Assembly (NCBI GenBank): GCA_012841485.1
Contig: DUUU01000089.1
Location: 1 to 8,752 of the forward strand
Source: Armatimonadota bacterium
GTDB lineage: Bacteria > Armatimonadota > JAAZEB01
Direction of reading: 5' to 3'
DNA: 8,752 nucleotides
Part shown: positions 1-6,052 of the stretch, one piece after another
How positions within the stretch are numbered: the stretch's first letter is position 1
How the letters are laid out: the number at the start of each line of letters is the position of its first letter
Notes under the pieces: model-generated
Databases searched by the model: none
What the model was told of the DNA's origin: nothing
Seen by the model: only the letters and a program-made list of their open reading frames with translations
Translations under genes and position numbers: made by a program

Positions 1-612
1 CCGGCGCCCGAGAACCCGCCGCTCAAGGTACCGCGGTCGCAGCCCGTGGCACACGCAACACCCACCGCGTTGGGTGCCAGCACGCCCGCGGCGGAGGCGA
101 GCACGGAGAATGTGGCAATCGCAGAGAAGGCAGGGGCGGCCTCGCCGCCCGCCGTCACACTCGAGCCAGTGCATTCCGTCACTCTCGCGGTTGAGGGGAG
201 CCTCACCGCGCAGGCAGCGGCGATGCCCTCTCCCCCAGCAACGGCGCAACCGAAACGCACACCGGCCATCACACTCGCCTCAGCACCAAACGAGGGGGTG
301 GCAACCGCCGAAGCGCACGCGGAGCACGCGGTCGTGGGGCAGCAGCCAGCGCATCTGCTGGCCGCCGAGCCCTCTGCGACCCCGCTCACGCCCTCTCGCG
401 CCCTGGTCAGCCATCCCCAGCCAGCGCCTCCGGTCGTGAGCACGAGCGGGACATTCCTGCTGACGGGGGAGCTCCCAGAACCGTCCGAGGAGAAGGCGCC
501 TGAACGCCCGACAGACCCAGCGCCTCTACCCGGGCGCCTCATCCTGGAATGGGCCGATGAGATCGAGGCGGAGGACGAAGAGGGACGGTCCGACCTGCCC
601 AAGCCAAGCTAG
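1..612 (+). CDS. C-terminal part of an Ala/Pro-rich low-complexity protein, 5' truncated
   Basis: The reading frame is open from the first base of the window and ends at TAG 610-612, so this is the last ~203 residues of a longer protein. An internal GTG at 46 need not be the start. The visible part is dominated by Ala, Pro, Thr, Glu and Val with no recognisable domain, signal peptide or membrane segment. It ends in an acidic segment (EWADEIEAEDEEG) and the tail DLPKPS, and is probably an intrinsically disordered tail or linker. Codon third positions look less GC-rich than in the neighbouring genes, with many GCA and ACA codons. I do not recognise a family. It is the only plus-strand gene and converges on the glycosyltransferase operon. 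Coding status rests on the long open frame and a well-placed terminator, so it is moderately sure; function is unknown. Confidence 0.55.
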   Translation, partial: PAPENPPLKVPRSQPVAHATPTALGASTPAAEASTENVAIAEKAGAASPPAVTLEPVHSVTLAVEGSLTAQAAAMPSPPATAQPKRTPAITLASAPNEGVATAEAHAEHAVVGQQPAHLLAAEPSATPLTPSRALVSHPQPAPPVVSTSGTFLLTGELPEPSEEKAPERPTDPAPLPGRLILEWADEIEAEDEEGRSDLPKPS

Positions 613-622
613 GCGAGCGAAA

Positions 623-652
623 CGTCCCCCGGGAGCCGGCTCCCGGGGGACG
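623..652. terminator. Perfect 30-base palindrome between convergent genes, probable bidirectional terminator
   Basis: Bases 623-636 are exactly complementary to 639-652 and the central CG is also self-complementary, giving a very GC-rich hairpin (13 bp with a CCGG loop). It starts 10 bases after the stop of the plus-strand gene and lies 126 bases beyond the stop of the minus-strand glycosyltransferase. On the minus strand the hairpin is followed by TTTCGCTCG, a short U run. On the plus strand only CGGTCTTCCTG follows. It could serve both genes, better on the minus strand. Intrinsic termination is inferred from the structure. Confidence 0.6.
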
Positions 653-777
653 CGGTCTTCCTGCATCCCTCCTCCGCTGGCAACGATACCACGGATGAAG
701 GGGGCGGACGCGGGTGGGAATGTGCAGGCGCCTCGGGCTCCTATAGGCGCAGGTGTTTTGCACCCCCGCGATGACGG

Positions 778-1788
778 TCAGGCGACGCAGACGAAATCGC
801 GGAGCTCTTGATAGCCGCGCGCGTGGAGCGCGGCACGGATGAGCTCGCGTGCGCCTTTCACGCCCACGGTCACCAGCACAGGTAAGCTGCCGGCAGGCGG
901 CAAATCCTCCGGAGCGATCACCGGGCGGCCCCGACGGGTGCGTCCAATCTTCTTGGGGTCGATATCCACGAAGCCGGCTATCTCGATCCCGGCCTCCTCC
1001 AGGCAGGCGCACCATGCCTTGCCGCCCCGTCCAGCGCCCCAGATGAGCACCGGCCCCGGCTCGCGCAGAATGCCCTGGCAGAGGTAGTGGATCTTTAGCC
1101 GGCGGAAGTTGCGCAGTGAGTACTCCTCCGCCGTTCGGGTCAACCGTTCCGGACGATCGCGCCAGAAGTGGAGGACCTCTGGCACCTTGGCAAACCGGGC
1201 CCCCGCCTGGTGAAGGCGAAGCCACAAGTCGTAATCCTCGGCCCAGCCGCAGTCACGGTAGCCACCCAGTTGGGTCACGCGCTCTTTTCGGAAAAGGACA
1301 GATGGGTGGGCGAAAGGCGACTCCACGAAGAGGTCGCGGAGGATCTCCTCGTGGGAGACGAGGGAGTTGAGCCACTCCTCATAGCGTGCCAGACCCTCCT
1401 GGATCTGCGCGCGGGGGAAGCACTCTATCAGGCACCCCACCAGATCCACCTCGGGATGCGCGGCGAGAAACGCCACCTGGCGACTCAGGCGCGCAGGGTG
1501 CATGCGGTCATCGGAGTCCATGCGCGCGACGAGCGGCGCCCGGCAGGCGGCCAGCCCAGCATTGAGCGCCGGCACGAGACCCCGGTGCGGCAGAAAGAGG
1601 GGCCGGATGCGTGGGTCGGAAGCGGCGGCCTTCCTCAGAAGGGCTGGCGTCTCATCGGTGGAGCCGTCATCCACCGCCACCAGCTCCCAATCTTCCCTCT
1701 CCTGCGCCTGCACGGAGACAAGCGCCTCCTCCAGATAAGGGGAGGCGTTGTAGGCCGGCATGAGAATGCTGACCGCCGGGGCTTCCAT
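778..1788 (-). CDS. Family 2 glycosyltransferase with C-terminal Rossmann-like module
   Basis: 336 aa. Residues 5-220 are a GT-A fold family 2 glycosyltransferase: the N-terminal VSILMPAYN strand, VDDGSTDET (Asp40/Asp41, nucleotide-sugar binding), MDSDD (91-94, the metal-binding DXD equivalent) and WAEDYDLWLRL with the Glu184/Asp185 catalytic-base pair. There is no membrane segment, so it is probably cytosolic or peripheral. Residues ~245-336 form a second unit: VLIWGAGRGGKAW (glycine-rich turn 251-256), then GFVDIDPKKIG and G.PVIAPEDLP. This resembles the small Rossmann-type nucleotide-binding modules of PglD N-termini and sugar C-methyltransferase C-termini. Sugar donor and acceptor cannot be read from sequence. 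The ATG at 1786-1788 lies 31 bases after the stop of the CheB-like gene and lacks a clear Shine-Dalgarno, so expression may rely on coupling to that gene. It is the last gene of the unit. Confidence 0.9.
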   Translation of the reverse strand: MEAPAVSILMPAYNASPYLEEALVSVQAQEREDWELVAVDDGSTDETPALLRKAAASDPRIRPLFLPHRGLVPALNAGLAACRAPLVARMDSDDRMHPARLSRQVAFLAAHPEVDLVGCLIECFPRAQIQEGLARYEEWLNSLVSHEEILRDLFVESPFAHPSVLFRKERVTQLGGYRDCGWAEDYDLWLRLHQAGARFAKVPEVLHFWRDRPERLTRTAEEYSLRNFRRLKIHYLCQGILREPGPVLIWGAGRGGKAWCACLEEAGIEIAGFVDIDPKKIGRTRRGRPVIAPEDLPPAGSLPVLVTVGVKGARELIRAALHARGYQELRDFVCVA

Positions 1789-1819
1789 GCCGGCATTGTA
1801 ACAGAGGCCACGCGGCGGG

Positions 1820-2875
1820 TCAAGACCGGGCTAGCGCGATCGGAACAATCTCTCTCGTCGCAGGCATCACCGGGCACACCACGAGCGGCGCGATTTCGCG
1901 TGTGCCCGCGATCCGGGATCGCAGGCCATCCGCGAACTGGGTGAAGAGCATGCTCTCTCGCGGCGCCGTATAGACGCAACCACCGGACTCGGCGACCGCC
2001 TGCACGCCCGCCATTCCCTCAGTCTCGCATCCGGAGAGGGCCACCAGATGCGTCGGCACGTGGCGGATGAAGGAGAGGAGCGCGGCGTCGAGCACCGGCA
2101 CAGCATCGCCCGGTCTCCTGGGCTCCAGTATGAAGCTCGGGCTGCCATCGTAGGCCGGCTTCAGCAAGACCCGGTAGTTGCCGGGCAACACCACCGCCGT
2201 TCCCGGCTGTGGCGCATCTCCCGGCCGGACCTCGCGCACGGGGTAATCACAGCGCGCGTCCAGATAGTGGGCGAGCGCGCGTGTGATCGCTCCGGGAAGG
2301 CTCAAGGCGATGCAGAGGCAGCCAGGAAAGCCGGGCTCGAGCCTGGGGAGAACCTGGAGCAGTGTGCCGGGTGCGCCAATATCGCCCAGCATCCCCCACA
2401 CCGCGCCCGGATGCGCCTTCAGCAGGGGCATGAGGTCGGGAACCGTGCAGGGAGAGAGCGACTCGGTGGCGACCGACGCCGCCGTGCGCACGCGATGGAA
2501 GAGCGCCGCGAGGAAGACGGGGCTGGTCCACGAATGCTCCGGACGGCGAAACGCGAAATCGACGACCCCGGCTTCCAGGCAGGCGACCACATCCGAGGCA
2601 AACCCGCAGCCATCGGTGGCGGCCACCACCACGCGTTGCCGCTCGGCAGAGATCAGTTCGCCCACCGCGGCCGGTCCACCCATGCCAGGCAGCGCCGCGT
2701 CCAGTGTCAGCACATCCGGGCGAAGCTCGCGCACCATCTTCGTCACGTGCGCCCAGTCACGGCAGGCGCCGACGAGTTCGATATCACTGCGTGCAGCCGC
2801 CGCTCGCGAAAGGGCATCCAGAAAGGAGGGCACCGCGTGCGCGGCCAGAAGTCGGATAGGAGATGCAGGGGACAC
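1820..2875 (-). CDS. CheB-like protein, degenerate in both receiver and methylesterase domains
   Basis: 351 aa, the usual CheB length, with the usual order: receiver (~6-115), linker, methylesterase-like domain (~155-345). The receiver keeps the phospho-acceptor Asp59 (VLTLDAALPGM) but has Ala12-His13 where the acidic pair sits, and Arg111 in place of the conserved Lys. In the C-terminal domain the CheB motifs can be aligned, but the catalytic Ser of GASTGG is Asp165 (GDIGAPG), the His of VQHMP is Ser192 (IALSLPG) and the Asp of GMGDDG is Glu286 (SGCETEGMAG). The fold landmarks VLDAALLSF and SGG remain. It is therefore unlikely to demethylate or deamidate chemoreceptors; a binding or regulatory role is inferred. 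The start is GTG 2873-2875, five bases after the response-regulator stop, with AGAAGG upstream. No receptor or CheR gene is visible in the window. Confidence 0.85.
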   Translation of the reverse strand: MSPASPIRLLAAHAVPSFLDALSRAAAARSDIELVGACRDWAHVTKMVRELRPDVLTLDAALPGMGGPAAVGELISAERQRVVVAATDGCGFASDVVACLEAGVVDFAFRRPEHSWTSPVFLAALFHRVRTAASVATESLSPCTVPDLMPLLKAHPGAVWGMLGDIGAPGTLLQVLPRLEPGFPGCLCIALSLPGAITRALAHYLDARCDYPVREVRPGDAPQPGTAVVLPGNYRVLLKPAYDGSPSFILEPRRPGDAVPVLDAALLSFIRHVPTHLVALSGCETEGMAGVQAVAESGGCVYTAPRESMLFTQFADGLRSRIAGTREIAPLVVCPVMPATREIVPIALARS

Positions 2876-2880
2876 CTTGT

Positions 2881-3816
2881 TCAGCGCCTTCTACGCGCCA
2901 CGGGCGCACGCCCGAGGCGTCGGTCGAGCCACATGTTCCAGGCATGGGGCCGGCTTTCGCGAACCCGAAAGAGGAAAGTGGAGAGGCCCCTCACCATGGC
3001 ACGTAGGAGGCACTCCTCCCGGCGGGTGAAAGAGTAGCCCTCTGGAGCAAGCAGGCAGAGGCAACCGAGAACGCCATCGTCAAGGGCAACCTGCAAGGAG
3101 AGGACCGCAGCCTGGTCGCTAGGCGCCCCGATGAGATGACTGCGGCAGATCCCCTGGCGCTGTAACGCCACCCCGAGGCGGCCGTCGGCGGGGCCGAGGG
3201 TCTGCCCGGGGGAGATGCCCTTCACGCCGCGCACCGAGAGCGCGCGCATCCGTGCACCCTGTCGTACGACCAACACGTAGCCGGTCTCCTCGATCAGGCC
3301 GCACGCTTCGACGAGCGCCCCTTCCAGCGCGCGGCCAATCGAACTCCCGGCACTCGCCTGCGACCATGCCCGTTCGAAGAACGCCTCAATGCGGTCGATC
3401 TCGGTTGAAAGACGCGAGCGCTCGAACTGCGCGAGAGCGGTCTCAATGGCAGGCACCAGGTCACTTGGGCGGAAAGGCTTCATCAGGTAGCCCTGGGCAC
3501 CCGCCCGGGTCACCTGTTCGAGGAGCCCCGGCGAGCAGTAGGCGCTGATGATAAGAGAACAGGTAGGCCGGGTGGCGTTGATGATCTGCAGCGCCTCCAC
3601 CCCATCCATGGTGGGCATCATGATGTCCATGAGCACGATGTCAGGATGGGCACTGCCAATCAGGCGGGCGGCTTCATAGCCATTGGCCGCCTGGCCGCAC
3701 ACCTGGTAGCCGGATAGCTCCACCATATCGGCAAGGCTGGCACGCACGAGGTCCTCATCATCAACGATCATCACACGGCGCGGGCTGCTTCCTTGAGTCC
3801 AGGTCAAGGCGTCCAT
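2881..3816 (-). CDS. Response regulator: receiver domain plus GAF-like domain
   Basis: 311 aa from the ATG at 3814-3816, chosen because GGAGAGGA and GGAGA lie just upstream and the receiver begins at residue ~14; the frame stays open to 3930 without a better start. The receiver (14-130) has the full catalytic set: Asp19-Asp20, phospho-acceptor Asp64 (VLMDIMMP), Ser91 (LIISAY) and Lys113 (LMKPF). After a charged, probably helical linker (~130-160), residues ~165-290 read as a GAF-like sensory domain: GYVLVVRQGARMRALSVRG, then DGRLGVALQRQGICR, LGCLCLLAP, and a final helix after YSFTRREE. There is no DNA-binding, GGDEF or HD-GYP output domain, so it probably acts through protein contacts or a bound ligand. 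It is the first gene of a unit with the CheB-like gene five bases downstream, which makes a shared pathway likely. No cognate histidine kinase is in the window. Confidence 0.85.
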   Translation of the reverse strand: MDALTWTQGSSPRRVMIVDDEDLVRASLADMVELSGYQVCGQAANGYEAARLIGSAHPDIVLMDIMMPTMDGVEALQIINATRPTCSLIISAYCSPGLLEQVTRAGAQGYLMKPFRPSDLVPAIETALAQFERSRLSTEIDRIEAFFERAWSQASAGSSIGRALEGALVEACGLIEETGYVLVVRQGARMRALSVRGVKGISPGQTLGPADGRLGVALQRQGICRSHLIGAPSDQAAVLSLQVALDDGVLGCLCLLAPEGYSFTRREECLLRAMVRGLSTFLFRVRESRPHAWNMWLDRRLGRAPVARRRR

Positions 3817-3944
3817 CGTCTCCGTGCTTCCTCTCCACCGGCCCGGCGGGAACCGACGGTGCCGGCAGCGGCGCCTTGCGGTGCCGTGCAGCCCGCGGAG
3901 GAGATCCCGCACGGCTAACGGCAGCGGCAAGCAGAGGGATAGAT

Positions 3945-3975
3945 CGGACGGATGGCGCGGGCGGCCATCCGTCCG
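3945..3975 (-). other. Stem-loop in the leader of the response-regulator operon
   Basis: A perfect 12-bp inverted repeat (3945-3956 with 3964-3975) with a 7-base loop, GC-rich and about 130 bases upstream of the response-regulator start. Neither strand shows a U run after it, so it is not an obvious intrinsic terminator. It sits two bases from a second stem-loop (3978-4005). If transcription starts near 4010, both hairpins would form at the 5' end of the operon mRNA, where they could stabilise the transcript or regulate it. Function is inferred. Confidence 0.5.
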
Positions 3976-3977
3976 TC

Positions 3978-4005
3978 GGGAGGAGCAGGGCCAGTAGCTC
4001 CTCCC
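3978..4005 (-). other. Second leader stem-loop, near the predicted transcript 5' end
   Basis: GGGAGGAGC (3978-3986) pairs perfectly with GCTCCTCCC (3997-4005) across a 10-base loop. On the minus strand the arm GGGAGGAGC would be among the first transcribed bases and contains purine-rich, Shine-Dalgarno-like sequence that the hairpin would mask, although no start codon follows it. The loop overlaps one copy of the 11-bp direct repeat GGCCAGTAGCT. Confidence 0.45.
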
Positions 4006-4083
4006 TCCAATTTAGATTATCGGTTCTTTACAAAACCTTTATATGGAACGATGGTCCCACGCGCGGGCATTAGGCCAGTAGCT
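3989..4083. repeat. 11-bp direct repeat flanking an AT-rich promoter-like segment
   Basis: GGCCAGTAGCT occurs at 3989-3999 and again at 4073-4083, in the same orientation and 84 bases apart, close to eight helical turns. The AT-rich segment 4009-4045 lies between them. Two identical sites on the same helix face on either side of a promoter could be operators, but no binding protein is identified and chance cannot be excluded. Confidence 0.35.
4003..4041 (-). promoter_or_regulatory. Candidate sigma-28-like promoter of the response-regulator operon, with shared 21-bp element
   Basis: On the minus strand ACCGATAA (4017-4024) matches the flagellar sigma (FliA/SigD) -10 consensus GCCGATAA at seven of eight positions. 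TAAAGGTT (4034-4041) resembles its -35 (TAAAGTTT), but the 9-base spacer is shorter than the usual ~11. The bases 4003-4023 (CCGATAATC, three variable bases, ATTGGAGGG on the minus strand) recur upstream of the pilin gene. The segment is the AT-rich island in the 322-base gap between the glycosidase and the regulator. TATAAA nearby could instead be a housekeeping -10, but I see no matching -35. Start would be near 4010, giving a leader of about 190 bases. Confidence 0.4.
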
Positions 4084-4088
4084 AGGGA

Positions 4089-4128
4089 GATCACCCTTCT
4101 CGGGCGATCAAAATGATGCCCAAGGGCA
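4089..4128 (-). terminator. Possible weak terminator after the glycosidase gene
   Basis: Two small hairpins follow the glycosidase stop on the minus strand. The first, TGCCC-TT-GGGCA (4117-4128), is followed by TCATTTTGATC. The second, GATCGCCC with GGGTGATC (4089-4109, 5-base loop), pairs fully only on the minus-strand transcript, where a G-U wobble replaces the A-C mismatch of the plus strand. U runs are poor, so termination is tentative. Confidence 0.3.
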
Positions 4129-4138
4129 AGATGGCTAC

Positions 4139-4960
4139 TCAGCGGGGAAAGACACCGAGGCCGTCCGGAACCCCCCAGGCGCCCGGGAGGTCGAGCCGAA
4201 AGCCGTGGTGGTCAACGTAGAGCTGCGCCGATCCCCCGCCATCGAGATTGAGCGCGTTGATGCAGCCGAGACCGCTTGTGGACTCGGGGGCGCGGAGAAC
4301 ACGCGCCAGATAGGTGGCGTCCATGGTGCTCCCATTGGTGACGGCGAGAAGCACCCGCCCGGCCCGATCGATGCCGATGCAAGCCCGGCGCGCGTACTGC
4401 TTCTTCAGCTGGGTCACTTCCCCATTGACCACCAGGCGAGGACCGCACTGGAGGGCCTCGGTGACGCCCTCTGGCCGGTAGTTGCGCGCATGGAGGATGG
4501 CGGGCTTGCCGTTGCGGATGATGAAGACCCCCCAGTTGGCGCGTCGGAGTGGGCGCAGCTCCTTGCCATCGGTGACGCGCAGCCCCAGAGGCCGCAGCTC
4601 CTCGTCAAAAAAGCCCCCGTTGATTGCGGCGGCGGCGCGACTCTGTCCGGCCAGTTCCCGGATGCTGGCCGCCTGCTCCTTGCCGGCCCGTAAGAGGCGG
4701 ATGCGATAGTGTTTCAGATCGACGCGCAGCACGTGAAGAACGGCGGTGTCTCCCAGATCCGAGGCCTGGGCTTCCAGGCGCCGATACTCCATGCCCGGCG
4801 AGATCTCGTGCCACCCGCGGCCACGCTGGAGGCGACCCGCCGCGAGGAGGCCGAGGCTGCACAGGACGAGCACCGGCCAGAGAAACCCACGCAGCAGCAC
4901 CCCTCTCCCGGATCCCCGCGGCCCTCGCGCGCCGGCGGCATTGCGATCTCGGATGACCAT
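4139..4960 (-). CDS. Membrane-anchored phosphodiester glycosidase (NAGPA-domain) protein
   Basis: 273 aa. A basic N-terminus and a hydrophobic stretch at ~21-42 (VLLRGFLWPVLVLCSLGLLA) form a signal anchor, so residues 45-273 should face the periplasm or cell exterior. That part carries the signatures of the NAGPA / DUF2233 phosphodiester glycosidase family: AAINGGFFD (111-119), CGPRLVVNG (172-180), RACIGIDRAGRVLLAVTNG (192-210) and LNLDGGGSAQLYV (237-249). Members of the family cleave sugar phosphodiesters, as in the enzyme uncovering mannose-6-phosphate; the bacterial substrates, perhaps exopolysaccharide or wall-linked sugar-phosphates, are mostly unknown. The ATG at 4958-4960 is seven bases after the stop of the GcvT-like gene, and AAGGGGTGA overlapping that stop supplies the ribosome site, indicating translational coupling. 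It is complete and all recognisable motifs are intact. Confidence 0.9.
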   Translation of the reverse strand: MVIRDRNAAGARGPRGSGRGVLLRGFLWPVLVLCSLGLLAAGRLQRGRGWHEISPGMEYRRLEAQASDLGDTAVLHVLRVDLKHYRIRLLRAGKEQAASIRELAGQSRAAAAINGGFFDEELRPLGLRVTDGKELRPLRRANWGVFIIRNGKPAILHARNYRPEGVTEALQCGPRLVVNGEVTQLKKQYARRACIGIDRAGRVLLAVTNGSTMDATYLARVLRAPESTSGLGCINALNLDGGGSAQLYVDHHGFRLDLPGAWGVPDGLGVFPR

Positions 4961-4967
4961 CCCAGGC

Positions 4968-6026
4968 TCACCCCTTCATTGCCGGCAGGCACACCACCCG
5001 TGCCGGGCATCTATCACCATCTACATCGACCATCACCGGTGCTCCCCCTTCGTCCCAGCCCCGCCTCAGGAAGGCGAGGGCCACGGAGCCCCCACCCGTG
5101 GGGCAGCGAGCGGCGCTTGTCACCTTGCCCACCACTCGCGAAGCAACATAGACAGGAGCACCGGGCGCCGGGGCGAGTTCCGTCTCGATCACCAATCCAT
5201 ATAGCCGCCGGGCAGGGGGCCGACGGCGCGCGCGAGCCACCGCCGCGTGTCCGATATAGCCTTCCTTGGTGCTGCTGAGCGCTGCCTCCAGGCCCGCCTC
5301 CGCCGGGGTAACCCGCTCATCCAGCTCCGTTCCCGCCCAGGGAATCCCCGCCTCGATGCGCAGCGCGTTCAGCGCGTCCAACCCGGCAGGAAGGACGCCC
5401 CGCTCCAGGATCGAGTTCCAGCAATCGATGAGGGCTCCGGCCGCGGCGAAAAGATCGAAGCCCGGGGCGGACGCCCGCTTCCTCTCCGCCACCAGGATCG
5501 GGTGGCCCGCCAGCAGGGCGGAGCGGATGCAGCCCGGGGGCGGAATGCCCACCCCGAGGTAGGCCAGGGCATCGGCGCTCTCCGGCCCCTGAAGCGAGAG
5601 GAGCCCCCACGCCTCGCTCAGATCCTGCACATCCACATCCGCGTCGCCCTGCAGATGAAACAGCTGGTCGGCCACCCGCGGCGCGTTTTCGAGATCCAGC
5701 TCCATCAGGTGCCAGTCATCAAGCGCGTAGATGACCATGTCGGCCAGGATGCGCCCGGTGGGCGTCAGCGCCAGGGTGTGGAGCCCACACCCCTCTATCA
5801 GAGAGGTCACGTCTCCGGCGAGGGCGCGATCCAGCACGGCGCCGCGGTCCGCGCCGCGGACGCGCAGCTTCCCGCTATAGGAGAGGTCGGCGACGATGCA
5901 CGACTGGCGCGCGACGGCGTATTCGGTATCCGGGTCGCCGTAATGGGCGGGTACCGAGAAGCCGGCATGGAGCCGAAAGACGGCGCCCTGGGCCTTCTGA
6001 AGCTCGAAAAGCGGGCACGCTCGCAT
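4968..6026 (-). CDS. GcvT/YgfZ-family folate-binding protein (aminomethyltransferase-like)
   Basis: 352 aa from the ATG at 6024-6026, preceded by GGGGGGAG. A GTG at 6036-6038 is an alternative start, but it would lie within about ten bases of the predicted transcript start. The T-protein fold is evident: the N-terminal domain with DLSYSGKLRVRG (47-58) and TPTGRILADMVIY (88-100), ALRIEAGIPWAGTEL near 221-235 and TPAEAGLE, and a C-terminal barrel with G.PVY, VGKVTSAARCP and VALAFLRR. Members bind tetrahydrofolate, in glycine cleavage (GcvT) or Fe-S cluster repair (YgfZ). The folate-site Asp pair of GcvT (usually DD) is reduced to Ala95-Asp96, and the YgfZ motif KGCYTGQE is replaced by KEGYIGHA (254-261). 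Neither specific assignment is safe, and no gcvH or gcvP is nearby. It heads a two-gene unit with the glycosidase. Confidence 0.85.
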   Translation of the reverse strand: MRACPLFELQKAQGAVFRLHAGFSVPAHYGDPDTEYAVARQSCIVADLSYSGKLRVRGADRGAVLDRALAGDVTSLIEGCGLHTLALTPTGRILADMVIYALDDWHLMELDLENAPRVADQLFHLQGDADVDVQDLSEAWGLLSLQGPESADALAYLGVGIPPPGCIRSALLAGHPILVAERKRASAPGFDLFAAAGALIDCWNSILERGVLPAGLDALNALRIEAGIPWAGTELDERVTPAEAGLEAALSSTKEGYIGHAAVARARRRPPARRLYGLVIETELAPAPGAPVYVASRVVGKVTSAARCPTGGGSVALAFLRRGWDEGGAPVMVDVDGDRCPARVVCLPAMKG

Positions 6027-6052
6027 CGCTCCCCCCACGAGAGGCTATACCC

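Noticed and set aside
728..750. Inverted repeat GCGCCT/AGGCGC downstream of the glycosyltransferase
   Set aside because: A six-bp stem with an 11-base loop and no T run is weak beside the perfect palindrome at 623-652.
2048..3037. A 329-codon plus-strand open frame across the CheB-like and response-regulator genes
   Set aside because: It is a composition-driven shadow with no motif, fully opposite two genes with recognisable domains.
3817..3930. N-terminal extension of the response regulator to a start at 3930
   Set aside because: The added 38 residues are Arg/Pro/Gly-rich with no domain, and the ATG at 3816 has good ribosome-site sequence directly before the receiver domain.
4003..4023. 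Sigma-54 promoter reading of the shared ATTGGAGGG element, as for many pilin genes
   Set aside because: The required GG-N10-GC spacing is not met at either copy.
3876..4073. A 65-codon plus-strand frame in the leader region
   Set aside because: It crosses both stem-loops and the promoter-like island, has no convincing ribosome site and shows no protein-like pattern.
6036..6038. GTG start for the GcvT-like protein
   Set aside because: It lies about eight bases from the predicted transcript start and has no ribosome site, whereas the ATG at 6026 is preceded by GGGGGGAG. It remains possible.
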